Assembly (NCBI RefSeq): GCF_012927345.1 | Contig: NZ_JABBGJ010000020.1 | Location: 1 to 64,000, forward strand | Length of the DNA: 64,000 nt | Direction of reading: 5' to 3' | From: Paraburkholderia polaris | Lineage (GTDB): Bacteria > Pseudomonadota > Gammaproteobacteria > Burkholderiales > Burkholderiaceae | Shown: positions 43,418 through 52,258 of the stretch, in pieces | Position numbering within the stretch: position 1 is the first letter of the stretch | Layout: each line of letters begins with the position of its first letter | Program-made: the position numbers and the translations under genes | The notes under the pieces: generated by a model | Told to the model about the DNA's origin: nothing | What the model saw: the letters and a program-made list of their open reading frames with translations, nothing else | Databases searched by the model: none

Positions 43418-45640
43418 GTGAGCAATCAAATCTCTCCACACATGGCCGGTCCGATCAAGACCGAAGAAGAGGACGTCGTCCTCGGGCAACTGGTGCAGGT
43501 GATCCTCGACGACATCTGGTGGCTGATCGCGATCGCCGCGGTGATCGTCGCGCTGGCCGCCGCGTACTGTTTTCTCGCCAAGCCGATCTATTCGGCCGAC
43601 GCGCACGTGCGGGTCGAGCAGTCCGACAACACCTCGCAGGCGCTTACGCAAACGCAAACCGGTGCGGCCATCACCACCGGCTCGACTTCGCTGCCGACCG
43701 ACGCTGAAATCGAAATCATCAAGAGCCGCGGCGTAGTCGGCCCAGTGGTCCAGCAACTGAAGCTGAACTTCAGTGTTGCGCCGAAGACGATTCCGCTGCT
43801 CGGCAGCATTGCCGCGCGCATGGCGACGCCGGGCCAGCCGGCCCGGCCGTGGCTGGGTCTGTCTTCATACGCCTGGGGCGGTGAAGACGCCGAGGTCGAA
43901 TCGCTCGACGTGGTGCCTGCGCTAGAAGGCGCGAAGCTGACGATGAAGGTGTTCGACGACCAGCACTACGAACTCTACGCAGAGAACGGCTCACTACTGT
44001 TGCGTGGCCAGGTCGGTCAGCAGGAGCAGGGCGGCGGCGTGACGATCCTCGTCAGCAAGCTGGTGGCCCGCCCGGGTGAAGAGTTCACTGTGACGCGCTT
44101 TAACGACCTCGACGCGATCACCGCGTTCCAGTCGGCGATCACCGTGCAGGAGCAGGGCAAGCAAACCGGCGTGATCCAGATCTCGCTGGAAGACAAGAGT
44201 CCGGAACACGCCGCTCTCGTGGCCAATGCGCTCGCGCAGTCGTATGTGCGTCAGCACGTGTCGAACAAGCAGGTCGACGCAAGCAAGATGCTCGACTTCC
44301 TGAAGAGCGAAGAGCCGCGCCTGAAGGCCGATCTCGAGCGCGCCGAAGCCGCCTTGACCGCGTACCAGCGTCAGTCCGGCTCGATCAATGCGAGCGATGA
44401 AGCCAAGGTCTACCTCGAAGGCAGCGTGCAGTACGAGCAGCAGATCGCCGGGTTGCGTTTGCAAATGACACAACTGGCCGAGCGCTACGGCGACGACCAT
44501 CCGATGCTCGTAGCCGCGCGCCAGCAGATGGCCGAACTGGAGGCGCAACGCGCCAAATACGCTGACCGCTTCCGCGATCTGCCGGCAACCGAAGTGAAGG
44601 CCGTGCAGCTGCAACGCGACGCGAAGGTGGCGGAAGACATCTATGTGCTGCTGCTCAACCGCGTGCAGGAGTTGTCGGTGCAGAAGGCTGGTACCGGCGG
44701 CAACGTGCATATCGTCGACCAGGCGATGCGCCCGGGCGCGCCGGTCAAGCCGAAGAAGGTACTGATCCTGTCGGCGGCGGTGATTCTGGGCCTGATCTGC
44801 GGCACCGGTTTCGTGTTTCTGCGTCGCAATATGTTCAAGGGGATCGACGACCCCGACCATATCGAGCGCGCGTTCCATCTGCCGGTGTACGGTCTCGTGC
44901 CCTTGAGTGCCGAGCAGGCCTTGCTCGAAAGCGGCTTCCAGCGCGGCGGCGAACGCCTGCGCTCGGTGCTGGCGAATGCGCGGCCGAAGGACGTCACGAT
45001 CGAAAGCCTGCGCAGCCTGCGCACATCCATGCAATTCACGATGATGGACGCGAAGAACCGCATCGTTATGCTGACCGGTCCCATGGCCGGCGTCGGCAAG
45101 AGCTTCCTGACGGTCAATCTGGCGGTGCTGCTCGCGAACTCGGGCAAACGCGTGCTGATGATCGACGGCGATATGCGTCGCGGTGTGCTCGAACGTTATG
45201 TGGGCGGTGCGCAGGACAACGGTCTGTCGGAATTGCTGAGCGGGCAGATCTCGCTCGAAGAAGCGATCCGCAGCTCGAACGTCGAAGGCTTGAGCTTTAT
45301 CTCGTGCGGCCGTCGTCCGCCGAATCCGTCGGAACTGCTGATGTCGCCGCGTCTTCCGCAATACCTGGACGGTCTCGCCAAGCGCTACGACGTGATCCTG
45401 ATCGACACGCCGCCGGTGCTGGCCGTGACCGATGCGTCGATCATCGGCGCGTATGCCGGTTCGACCTTCTTCGTGATGCGCTCAGGCGTGCACAACGAAG
45501 GCGAGATCGCGGAGGCGTTGAAGCGTCTGCGGGCAGCCGGCGTGCACGTGCAGGGCGGCATCTTCAACGGTATGCCGGCGCGCTCGCGCGGCGGTTACGA
45601 CCGCGGCTATGCGGCGGTTCAGGAATATTTGAGTACCTGA
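43418..45640 (+). CDS. bceF: Bacterial tyrosine autokinase of Wzc type
   Basis: This 740-residue inner-membrane co-polymerase and kinase has a Wzz domain at the N-terminus between two membrane helices (near 33-50 and 447-465). The cytoplasmic kinase domain holds Walker A GPMAGVGKSF (Lys561), Walker A' VLMIDGDMR (Asp583/585) and Walker B VILIDTPPV (Asp663). The C-terminal tyrosine cluster is short: only Tyr727, 731 and 737. It controls chain length together with bceD and bceE. The start is GTG; an ATG eight codons later is also possible. Confidence 0.95.
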   Translation: MSNQISPHMAGPIKTEEEDVVLGQLVQVILDDIWWLIAIAAVIVALAAAYCFLAKPIYSADAHVRVEQSDNTSQALTQTQTGAAITTGSTSLPTDAEIEIIKSRGVVGPVVQQLKLNFSVAPKTIPLLGSIAARMATPGQPARPWLGLSSYAWGGEDAEVESLDVVPALEGAKLTMKVFDDQHYELYAENGSLLLRGQVGQQEQGGGVTILVSKLVARPGEEFTVTRFNDLDAITAFQSAITVQEQGKQTGVIQISLEDKSPEHAALVANALAQSYVRQHVSNKQVDASKMLDFLKSEEPRLKADLERAEAALTAYQRQSGSINASDEAKVYLEGSVQYEQQIAGLRLQMTQLAERYGDDHPMLVAARQQMAELEAQRAKYADRFRDLPATEVKAVQLQRDAKVAEDIYVLLLNRVQELSVQKAGTGGNVHIVDQAMRPGAPVKPKKVLILSAAVILGLICGTGFVFLRRNMFKGIDDPDHIERAFHLPVYGLVPLSAEQALLESGFQRGGERLRSVLANARPKDVTIESLRSLRTSMQFTMMDAKNRIVMLTGPMAGVGKSFLTVNLAVLLANSGKRVLMIDGDMRRGVLERYVGGAQDNGLSELLSGQISLEEAIRSSNVEGLSFISCGRRPPNPSELLMSPRLPQYLDGLAKRYDVILIDTPPVLAVTDASIIGAYAGSTFFVMRSGVHNEGEIAEALKRLRAAGVHVQGGIFNGMPARSRGGYDRGYAAVQEYLST

Positions 45641-45716
45641 GTCCGAGCACCTGAGCCACCAGGCTGAGCCCATGGTTCTGATCCCAGCGCACACACGATA
45701 AAAGAAGGACATCACG

Positions 45717-46649
45717 ATGAAAGTGACGGTACTGGTTCCGACTTACCGCCGCCCGGCCGACCTGGCGCGCTGCCTCGCGGCGCTGCAACGGCAGTCGCGC
45801 GCGCCGGACGAAGTGGTGGTGGTTGCGCGCGCCGACGACGAAGCAACCCACACCTGCCTGCGCGATCCCGCCGTGCCGGGCAGCTTGCCGCTGTCCGTCG
45901 CGCTGGTGGACGTGCCCGGCCAGGTCGCGGCCCTGAATCGCGGACTGGATGCGGCCAACGGCGACGTGATCGCAATTACCGACGACGACGCCGCGCCGCA
46001 CGTCGACTGGGTCGAACGTATTGCTGCCGCGTTCGGAAGCGATGCGCGCCTCGGTGCGCTGGGCGGACGCGACTGGGTGCATGAAAAAGGCCGCGTGCTG
46101 GACGGAGAACGGCCGCTGGTCGGCAAGGTCACGGCGCACGGCAAGATCATCGGCAATCATCACCTGGGTGTGGGCGGCGCACGTGAAGTCGACATCCTCA
46201 AGGGCGCCAACATGAGCTACCGGCGCGACGCAGTGCGCGCGATCCGTTTCGACCAGCGCCTGCGCGGCGCGGGCGCCCAGGTCCACAACGACATGGCCTT
46301 CAGCCTCGCCGTGAAGAATGCCGGTTGGAAGCTGATGTATGACCCGCGCGTAGCCGTCGACCATTTCCCGGCCGAACGTTTCGACGACGACCGGCGCGAT
46401 GCGCAAACCATGGCGGCGTTGCGCAATGCCGCCTTCAATTTCCATCTGATCCTGCGTGACCAGTTGCCGCCGCTGCGCCGCGAAACCGCGTGGTGGTGGT
46501 GGACGCTGGTCGGCACGCGGGTCTATCCGGGCCTCACGCACGCCGCGCTCGCGCTGGTTTCGAAACAGGCGGGCCTAAGGCTATCGCGCTGGCGCGCAGT
46601 GCGCACCGGCGCGCATGAGGCGCGCCGCGCGCTGTCGCGAACCGCGTGA
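45717..46649 (+). CDS. bceG: Glycosyltransferase family 2 protein
   Basis: This 310-residue GT-A enzyme begins MKVTVLVPTYRRPADLARCL. The metal-binding region is ITDDDAAPHVDW (residues about 83-94) and acceptor-side motifs include GANMSYRRDAVRAI. It adds one sugar of the cepacian repeat on the cytoplasmic side; the specific sugar is not apparent. AGAAGGACATCACG precedes the ATG. It lies between the kinase and the GT4 gene bceH. Confidence 0.9.
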   Translation: MKVTVLVPTYRRPADLARCLAALQRQSRAPDEVVVVARADDEATHTCLRDPAVPGSLPLSVALVDVPGQVAALNRGLDAANGDVIAITDDDAAPHVDWVERIAAAFGSDARLGALGGRDWVHEKGRVLDGERPLVGKVTAHGKIIGNHHLGVGGAREVDILKGANMSYRRDAVRAIRFDQRLRGAGAQVHNDMAFSLAVKNAGWKLMYDPRVAVDHFPAERFDDDRRDAQTMAALRNAAFNFHLILRDQLPPLRRETAWWWWTLVGTRVYPGLTHAALALVSKQAGLRLSRWRAVRTGAHEARRALSRTA

Positions 46650-46780
46650 TTCCCACGTGACCCGGGGTGACTCCGGGTGACCCCGGGGTGACCCAATCGG
46701 TCCCGCACGTTCGTGCATCGGTACAGGCGCTTGCCCGCGCGTACCGATGCTCCTTTCCACCGGCAGAGCGGAGTGTCTGC

Positions 46781-48076
46781 ATGAGTACGAAAATTCACGT
46801 TCATCTGTTTTACGGCGCCGACCCGCGCTTTTACCGACCTGGCGACAACATCGGCTGTCTGTACGGCTATCACCACGCGCAATCCGATGCGTTTGCGCTG
46901 ACGTATTCGCAGGACGCTCGCGAGAGCAAGCCGGTGAAGCTCTTGCGCCGCGGACTGAAAGCGGCGCTCGGGTTCGATTTCATCCATACGTGGCGCAACC
47001 GCGCCGAGATGCTGCGCTCGGACGTGATCTGGACGCATACCGAGCAGGAATGGCTGTCCGCCGCATTGATGCTGCTGCTGAGCGGCCGCAAGGCCGGGGA
47101 CGATGCCGGACCCTTGCTGCTCGCGCAAAGCGTGTGGCTGCTCGATAAATGGCCTTCCTATGGGATTCTGCGCAGCTGGCTGTATCGCAAGCTGATGACG
47201 CGCGCCGACCAGCTGACCACGCTCGCCAGCGAAAACGCCGAACTGTGCCAGCGCTACTTCGAGCGCGACGCGAAGCCGCTCTTCTACGGCCTCAACACGC
47301 AGGACTTTCCCGTAAAGGCGCCGACCGAATGGAAGCCGCACACGCCGATCCGCATCGCCGCGATCGGCAACGATCGCGACCGCGATTGGGAGACGCTCAT
47401 CAAGGCCTTCGGCAACGATGCGCGCTACACGGTGAAGCTCGCGACACGCCGGCGGATTCCCGCCTCGCTGCGTGCGCCGAACGTCGAGATCGCGTTGTTC
47501 TCGGGCATCAAAAAGCAGCATGAACTCTACGACTGGGCCGACGTGATCGTGGTGCCGCTGCGTCCCAATTCGCACGCCTCGGGCATTACGGTGATGCTGG
47601 AAGCGGCCGCGGTCGGCAAGCCGATGGTGGTGACGAACGTTGGCGCGCTGCAGGATTATTTTCCGGCGAACGAGGCCGCTTATATCCCGCCGTTCGACCC
47701 GCAGGCGTTGCGCGAGGCGGTGGACCAGCTCGCCGCCTCTCCCACGGATGCATTGCGCCAGGCGCAGGCAGCAGCCGCTGGTTTGCTGTCGCGCGATCTG
47801 ACCACGCAGAACTATGCGATGCAGCATGTGAGGGTCACGCAGGAGATGCTGCGGGCGCGTGCTGTGTCGCGCGGACGGGTCGCACAGGGTGCCGCCGACG
47901 CTGAGATTGCAGCGGCGCATGCTGCTGCGGGCGCTACCGGCACCGCAGGCCAGCCGGCTCCAGGCCAGCGGCACGCCCACCTGCCAGCGCAGGCACGCAG
48001 CCACGCACCGGCGCGAGCCCAGGCCGGCGCGCAAGGCCAACGCCCTGGCCCGCGCGAATCACGCGGAGGCCTCTAA
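46781..48076 (+). CDS. bceH: Glycosyltransferase, GT-B fold (GT4-like)
   Basis: This 431-residue protein has its GT-B core in about the first 350 residues (C-terminal donor motif HASGITVMLEAAAVGKPMV, VGALQDYFP). The last 75-80 residues form an Ala/Gln/Pro/Arg-rich low-complexity tail starting near ADAEIAAAHAAAGATG, absent from ordinary GT4 enzymes. The start at 46781 is used because the preceding part of the frame has no similarity and GGAG lies just before. It is followed after 3 bp by bceI. Confidence 0.85.
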   Translation: MSTKIHVHLFYGADPRFYRPGDNIGCLYGYHHAQSDAFALTYSQDARESKPVKLLRRGLKAALGFDFIHTWRNRAEMLRSDVIWTHTEQEWLSAALMLLLSGRKAGDDAGPLLLAQSVWLLDKWPSYGILRSWLYRKLMTRADQLTTLASENAELCQRYFERDAKPLFYGLNTQDFPVKAPTEWKPHTPIRIAAIGNDRDRDWETLIKAFGNDARYTVKLATRRRIPASLRAPNVEIALFSGIKKQHELYDWADVIVVPLRPNSHASGITVMLEAAAVGKPMVVTNVGALQDYFPANEAAYIPPFDPQALREAVDQLAASPTDALRQAQAAAAGLLSRDLTTQNYAMQHVRVTQEMLRARAVSRGRVAQGAADAEIAAAHAAAGATGTAGQPAPGQRHAHLPAQARSHAPARAQAGAQGQRPGPRESRGGL

Positions 48077-48079
48077 ACG

Positions 48080-49540
48080 ATGTCGACGATCGCGCGAGGC
48101 GGCGACAACGCGGGGCGGCCTCTGTCCGGCGCTCGCAAGGAGTGGTTGCCGGAGGTTTTACTGTGGCTGATCACAGCGATGCTGATCATCGCGCATCAGG
48201 GCACGGTGCTCACGCTCGGATTCCCGGTGCTCGCGATCCTGACGGGCCTGTGGCTCTACTTCAAGAGCCCGGCGCGCTACATCGGTTTCATGTGGTGGCT
48301 GTGGTTCCTGAGCCCGGAAGTGCGGCGTCTCGCCGACTGGTCCAAAGGCTCGTTCACGCCGACCAGCCTGATCCAGGTCGCGCCGCTCGCGGTGACGATG
48401 ATCAGTGCGTTTTCTCTACTGCGTTACTACAGGCTGCTTTCGCAGCGGCGCGGCCTGCCGGTGCTGCTGATTCTGATGGGGCTTGCCTACGCATTCATGA
48501 TCGGTGTGATGTCGAGCGGGCCGCTCGCCGCGACCTATGACCTCGCGAACTGGCTCTATCCGATCCTGATCGGCTTTCACATCATGGCGCACACGCGTCA
48601 GTACCCGAAGTATCGCGACACCATCGTCAATACCTTCATATGGGGCATGCTGGTGATGGGCGGCTACGGCCTTGTCCAGTTCTTCATCATGCCGCCGTGG
48701 GACGCGTTGTGGATGCTCGGCTCGCAGATGAATTCGCAAGGCGACGCCGTGCCGATGGGCGTGCGCGTGTTCAGCACAATGAATTCCTCGGGACCGTTCG
48801 CGTTCGCGATGATGGGCGCGATGGTCTACGTGATGGCAGCGACGCACCGCGTGCGCTGGATCGCGGCGGCGCTGGGCTTCTTTTCTTTCGCGCTGAGCCT
48901 CGTGCGTTCGACGTGGGGCGGCTGGGTCATCGCGCTGTTGATCCAGCTCGTCAAGTCGAACAACAAGGTGCGGGTGCGGATTGTCGCGAGTGCGATTTTG
49001 CTGGCCGGCCTGTGCGTGCCGCTGCTCGCGGTCGGCCCGGTGGCCGAGCGGATGCAGGCGCGCCTGACCACTATCGTCAACCTCAACGACGACCAGAGCT
49101 ACGCCGCGCGTAACGAGTTCTACGCGACCTTCGCGAAGACGGCATTTACCGACGTCTCCGGCGAAGGCATGGGCGCGACCGGCACCTCCACCAAGCTCTC
49201 GAACGACGGCGGCCAGCTCGGCCAGTACGGCAACTTCGACAGCGGCGTGATGAACATCCCGTTTGTGCTCGGCTGGCCTGGCACCTTGCTCTACATGTCC
49301 GGCATCGTCTGGCTGGTGGTGCGCGCGGTGCTCGCTTCGTTCAAGCTGCGTAACGACAAATTCGTTTCCGCCTGCCTGAGCCTCAGTCTCGCGACCTTCG
49401 CGATGCTGGTGTTTACCAATTCGCTGGTCGGCACCGGCGGCCTGCTGCTTTTCATGAGTGTTTTTTCGATCCTTTCCGCGGTGCATTACGAAAAGATGAA
49501 CCGCAGACGCACGCTACTTCTCCACGGAGGCACTGATTGA
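48080..49540 (+). CDS. bceI: O-antigen/exopolysaccharide polymerase (Wzy type)
   Basis: This 486-residue membrane protein has about ten to twelve hydrophobic segments and a long extracytoplasmic stretch around residues 330-400 (ARNEFYATFAKTAF, GATGTSTKLSNDGGQLGQYG). The pattern fits Wzy polymerases, and the locus position (after bceH) agrees with bceI. It joins lipid-linked repeat units at the periplasmic side. GGAGGCCTCTAAACG precedes the ATG. Its stop overlaps the TTG start of bceJ by four bases. Confidence 0.88.
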   Translation: MSTIARGGDNAGRPLSGARKEWLPEVLLWLITAMLIIAHQGTVLTLGFPVLAILTGLWLYFKSPARYIGFMWWLWFLSPEVRRLADWSKGSFTPTSLIQVAPLAVTMISAFSLLRYYRLLSQRRGLPVLLILMGLAYAFMIGVMSSGPLAATYDLANWLYPILIGFHIMAHTRQYPKYRDTIVNTFIWGMLVMGGYGLVQFFIMPPWDALWMLGSQMNSQGDAVPMGVRVFSTMNSSGPFAFAMMGAMVYVMAATHRVRWIAAALGFFSFALSLVRSTWGGWVIALLIQLVKSNNKVRVRIVASAILLAGLCVPLLAVGPVAERMQARLTTIVNLNDDQSYAARNEFYATFAKTAFTDVSGEGMGATGTSTKLSNDGGQLGQYGNFDSGVMNIPFVLGWPGTLLYMSGIVWLVVRAVLASFKLRNDKFVSACLSLSLATFAMLVFTNSLVGTGGLLLFMSVFSILSAVHYEKMNRRRTLLLHGGTD

Positions 49541-50766
49541 GAGTCGCCATTGTCACGCACGTTGTGCGCCATAACGACGGCCAGGGGCGCGTCAACCACG
49601 AGATTGCGCGCGCCGCCCTCGATGAGAACATCGCGGTCACTCTGGTTGCCTCGCATGTCGCACCGGATTTGCTCGCGCATCCGAACGTCCGCTGGGTGCC
49701 GATGAAAATCGGCCGCTGCTGGCCCACCAATCTGCTGCGCCAGCAGGTGTTCGCGTTCAAGAGCGCAATGTGGCTGCGCGCGCATCGCCGCGAATACGAC
49801 GTGCTGCACGTGAACGGTTTCATCACGTGGATGCCCGCCGACGTCAACACCTCGCACTTCGTGCATAGCGGCTGGTTCGGCAGCAAGTACTACCCGTTCG
49901 GGCTCACCAAGGGCGTGTGGTCCGCGTATCAGTCGGTCTATACGCGCTGCAACGCGTTGCTCGAACGCTGGGCTTACCGGCGCTCGAAAGTGATCACGGC
50001 GGTGTCGCAGAAGGTCGCCGATGAAATTCGCGCAATCGGGCTGACGCCTCATAACCGGGTCGACGTGATTTACAACGGCGTCGATACGCAAGGCTTCGCG
50101 GCTGCAACGGGCGACCGTGCGAAATTTGGCTTGCCTGCGGACGCATTCCTGCTGCTCTTCGTGGGCGACCTGCGCACGCCACGCAAAAACCTCGGCACGG
50201 TGCTGGCCGCGCTCAAGCATCTGCCCGAACACGTGCAGATCGCGGTGGCCGGTTTTCTGCCGGGCAGTCCGTATCCGGAAGAAGCGAAGGCGCTGGGCAT
50301 CGCGCATCGCGTGCATTTTCTCGGTCTGGTGAAAGAAATGCCGGTGCTGATGCATTCGGTCGACGCGTTCGTGTTCCCGTCGCGCTATGAGGCGATGAGC
50401 CTGTCGCTGCTCGAAGCGATGGCCGCAGGCCTGCCGGTGGTCACGGCGCGCACGGCGGGCGGCGCGGAAATCATCACGCCGGAATGCGGCATCGTGCTCG
50501 ACGATCCGGACGACCCCAAGGCATTGGCTGGCGCCGTCGCGCGTCTTGCTGACAACGACGACGCGCGCCGCGCGATGGGCGTCGCTGCCAACGAACTGGC
50601 GACCGGCTTCGGCTGGGCGCGGATGGCCGCGCAATACATCGCGCTGTACCGGCAATTGGCGGGGCAGCAGAAGGACCGCCGGCGCAGCGAAACGGAAGCC
50701 GCGGTGGTCGCCAAGACCGATGCGCTGTCGCTGAACACGCTGGCCGGGCAGAAGGGCGCGGAATGA
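49537..50766 (+). CDS. bceJ: Glycosyltransferase family 4 protein
   Basis: This 409-residue GT-B enzyme starts with TTG (MRVAIVTHVVRHNDGQGRVN) directly after GGAGG. The donor motif RYEAMSLSLLEAMAAGLPVV and TARTAGGAEIITPECG lie near residues 285-315. It adds a sugar to the growing repeat unit. The start overlaps bceI by four bases (TTGA) and its stop overlaps the frame of the next gene by ATGA. Confidence 0.9.
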   Translation: MRVAIVTHVVRHNDGQGRVNHEIARAALDENIAVTLVASHVAPDLLAHPNVRWVPMKIGRCWPTNLLRQQVFAFKSAMWLRAHRREYDVLHVNGFITWMPADVNTSHFVHSGWFGSKYYPFGLTKGVWSAYQSVYTRCNALLERWAYRRSKVITAVSQKVADEIRAIGLTPHNRVDVIYNGVDTQGFAAATGDRAKFGLPADAFLLLFVGDLRTPRKNLGTVLAALKHLPEHVQIAVAGFLPGSPYPEEAKALGIAHRVHFLGLVKEMPVLMHSVDAFVFPSRYEAMSLSLLEAMAAGLPVVTARTAGGAEIITPECGIVLDDPDDPKALAGAVARLADNDDARRAMGVAANELATGFGWARMAAQYIALYRQLAGQQKDRRRSETEAAVVAKTDALSLNTLAGQKGAE

Positions 50767-50906
50767 ATTTGCGTCCTGATACGGAGCGACAACGGGACAG
50801 GACCACGGGCCAAAGGGCAGACCAACAGCTGGACCCGTTGGCGACCCGGCTGCCCGGAACATCCAGCAATCCACCACAACTCTCAGAACGCACAGGGGCA
50901 ACAATC

Positions 50907-52073
50907 ATGACGACGAGCTCAATCAAATCGCTGCAGATCGGGATGCATTGGTTTCCCGAGCGCGCGGGCGGCCTCGACCGCATGTATTACTCGCTGGTCG
51001 GCGCGCTGCCAGGCGCGGGCGTCGCCGTGCGCGGCGTGGTGGCCGGCTCGCCCAAAGTCGCCGCGGACACCGGTGGCGCAATCAACGGTTTCGGCTCCGC
51101 CGCGCAATCGCTGCCGTTGCGGCTGATGGCGGCACGCCGCGCGCTGCGCCAGGAGATCAGCACCTCGCGTCCCGACGTGATTTCGTCGCACTTCGCGCTG
51201 TACACGTTTCCGGGTCTCGACGTGACACGCGGCATTCCGCAGGTCTCGCATTTTCAGGGACCGTGGGCCGATGAGAGTCACGTCGAAGGCGCCGATTCGT
51301 TCGGCCAGCGTGCCAAGCGCTATCTGGAGCAATCGGTGTATGCGCGCTCGTCGCGGCTGATTGTGTTGTCGGAGGCATTCGGCAAGATTCTGACTTCGCG
51401 CTATCGCATCTCACCGGACCGTGTCCGCGTGGTGCCGGGGTGTGTGGATGTCGAGCAGTTCAATCTGCCGATCACACCGGCCGAGGCGCGCCTGAAGCTG
51501 CAATTGCCGCAAGACCGGCCAATCGTGCTGGCCGTGCGGCGTCTGGTGCGCCGCATGGGCCTCGAAGATCTGATCGATGCGGTGAAGCTGCTCAAGCGCA
51601 CAGAACCCGATGTGCTGCTGCTGATCGCGGGCAAGGGGCGGCTCGAAGGCGAGTTACAGGCGCGTATCACCGAGGCGGGTCTTGATGACAATGTGAAGCT
51701 GCTGGGCTTCGTGCCCGATCAGCATCTGGCGGCGTTGTACCGTGCGGCGAATATTAGCGTGGTGCCGACGGTGGCGCTCGAAGGCTTCGGGCTGATTACC
51801 GTTGAGTCGCTGGCTTCGGGCACGCCCGTGCTGGTGACGCCGGTGGGCGGCTTGCCGGAAGCGGTGGCGGGTTTGTCGCCGAATCTGGTGTTGCCTGAGA
51901 CGGGTGCGAAGGCGATTGCGGAGGGCCTGGCAGGCGCGTTGAACGGCTCACTGAAGTTGCCGGATGCTGATGCTTGCCGTCGCTATGCGCGTGAGAACTT
52001 CGATAACGCGGTGATCGCGAAGCGTGTGGCGTCGGTGTATAGCGAGGCGATTGCGGCGGGTGGGGTGCATTGA
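50907..52073 (+). CDS. bceK: Glycosyltransferase family 4 protein
   Basis: This 388-residue GT-B enzyme starts SIKSLQIGMHWFPERAGGLDR. The C-terminal donor motif is ALEGFGLITVESLASGTPVL followed by TPVGGLPEAVAG. An in-frame ATG at 50763 overlaps bceJ; the 48 added residues are polar and unlike the family, so 50907 is preferred. It is the last gene of the plus-strand bceB-K run. A series of hairpins follows. Confidence 0.9.
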   Translation: MTTSSIKSLQIGMHWFPERAGGLDRMYYSLVGALPGAGVAVRGVVAGSPKVAADTGGAINGFGSAAQSLPLRLMAARRALRQEISTSRPDVISSHFALYTFPGLDVTRGIPQVSHFQGPWADESHVEGADSFGQRAKRYLEQSVYARSSRLIVLSEAFGKILTSRYRISPDRVRVVPGCVDVEQFNLPITPAEARLKLQLPQDRPIVLAVRRLVRRMGLEDLIDAVKLLKRTEPDVLLLIAGKGRLEGELQARITEAGLDDNVKLLGFVPDQHLAALYRAANISVVPTVALEGFGLITVESLASGTPVLVTPVGGLPEAVAGLSPNLVLPETGAKAIAEGLAGALNGSLKLPDADACRRYARENFDNAVIAKRVASVYSEAIAAGGVH

Positions 52074-52079
52074 ATTAAG

Positions 52080-52242
52080 GCGATCAGGCAGCGATCCTGC
52101 CTGTCGTTTTCCAGCTAAACGGCAGGCAGGACTCGCTGGTTTTGTCGTAAACCAGCTAAGGAAGGGCAAATTTGTCGTTTAAGCGCTTAGCGGCCGCGAA
52201 TCAGCATCGGCCCGGCGCCGGGGCGGCCGCTCGTGCGGCCGC
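52080..52242. terminator. Multi-hairpin region between convergent bceK and bceN
   Basis: Several inverted repeats stand in a row. There are near-perfect 14-bp arms around 52096-52109 and 52117-52130. A second hairpin is CTGGTTT/AAACCAG at about 52137-52156, and an 8-bp GCGGCCGC pair lies at 52223-52230 and 52235-52242. Short T-runs follow some of them. They probably stop transcription from both sides. Confidence 0.7.
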
Positions 52243-52258
52243 GCGTCACTCCACCGAA

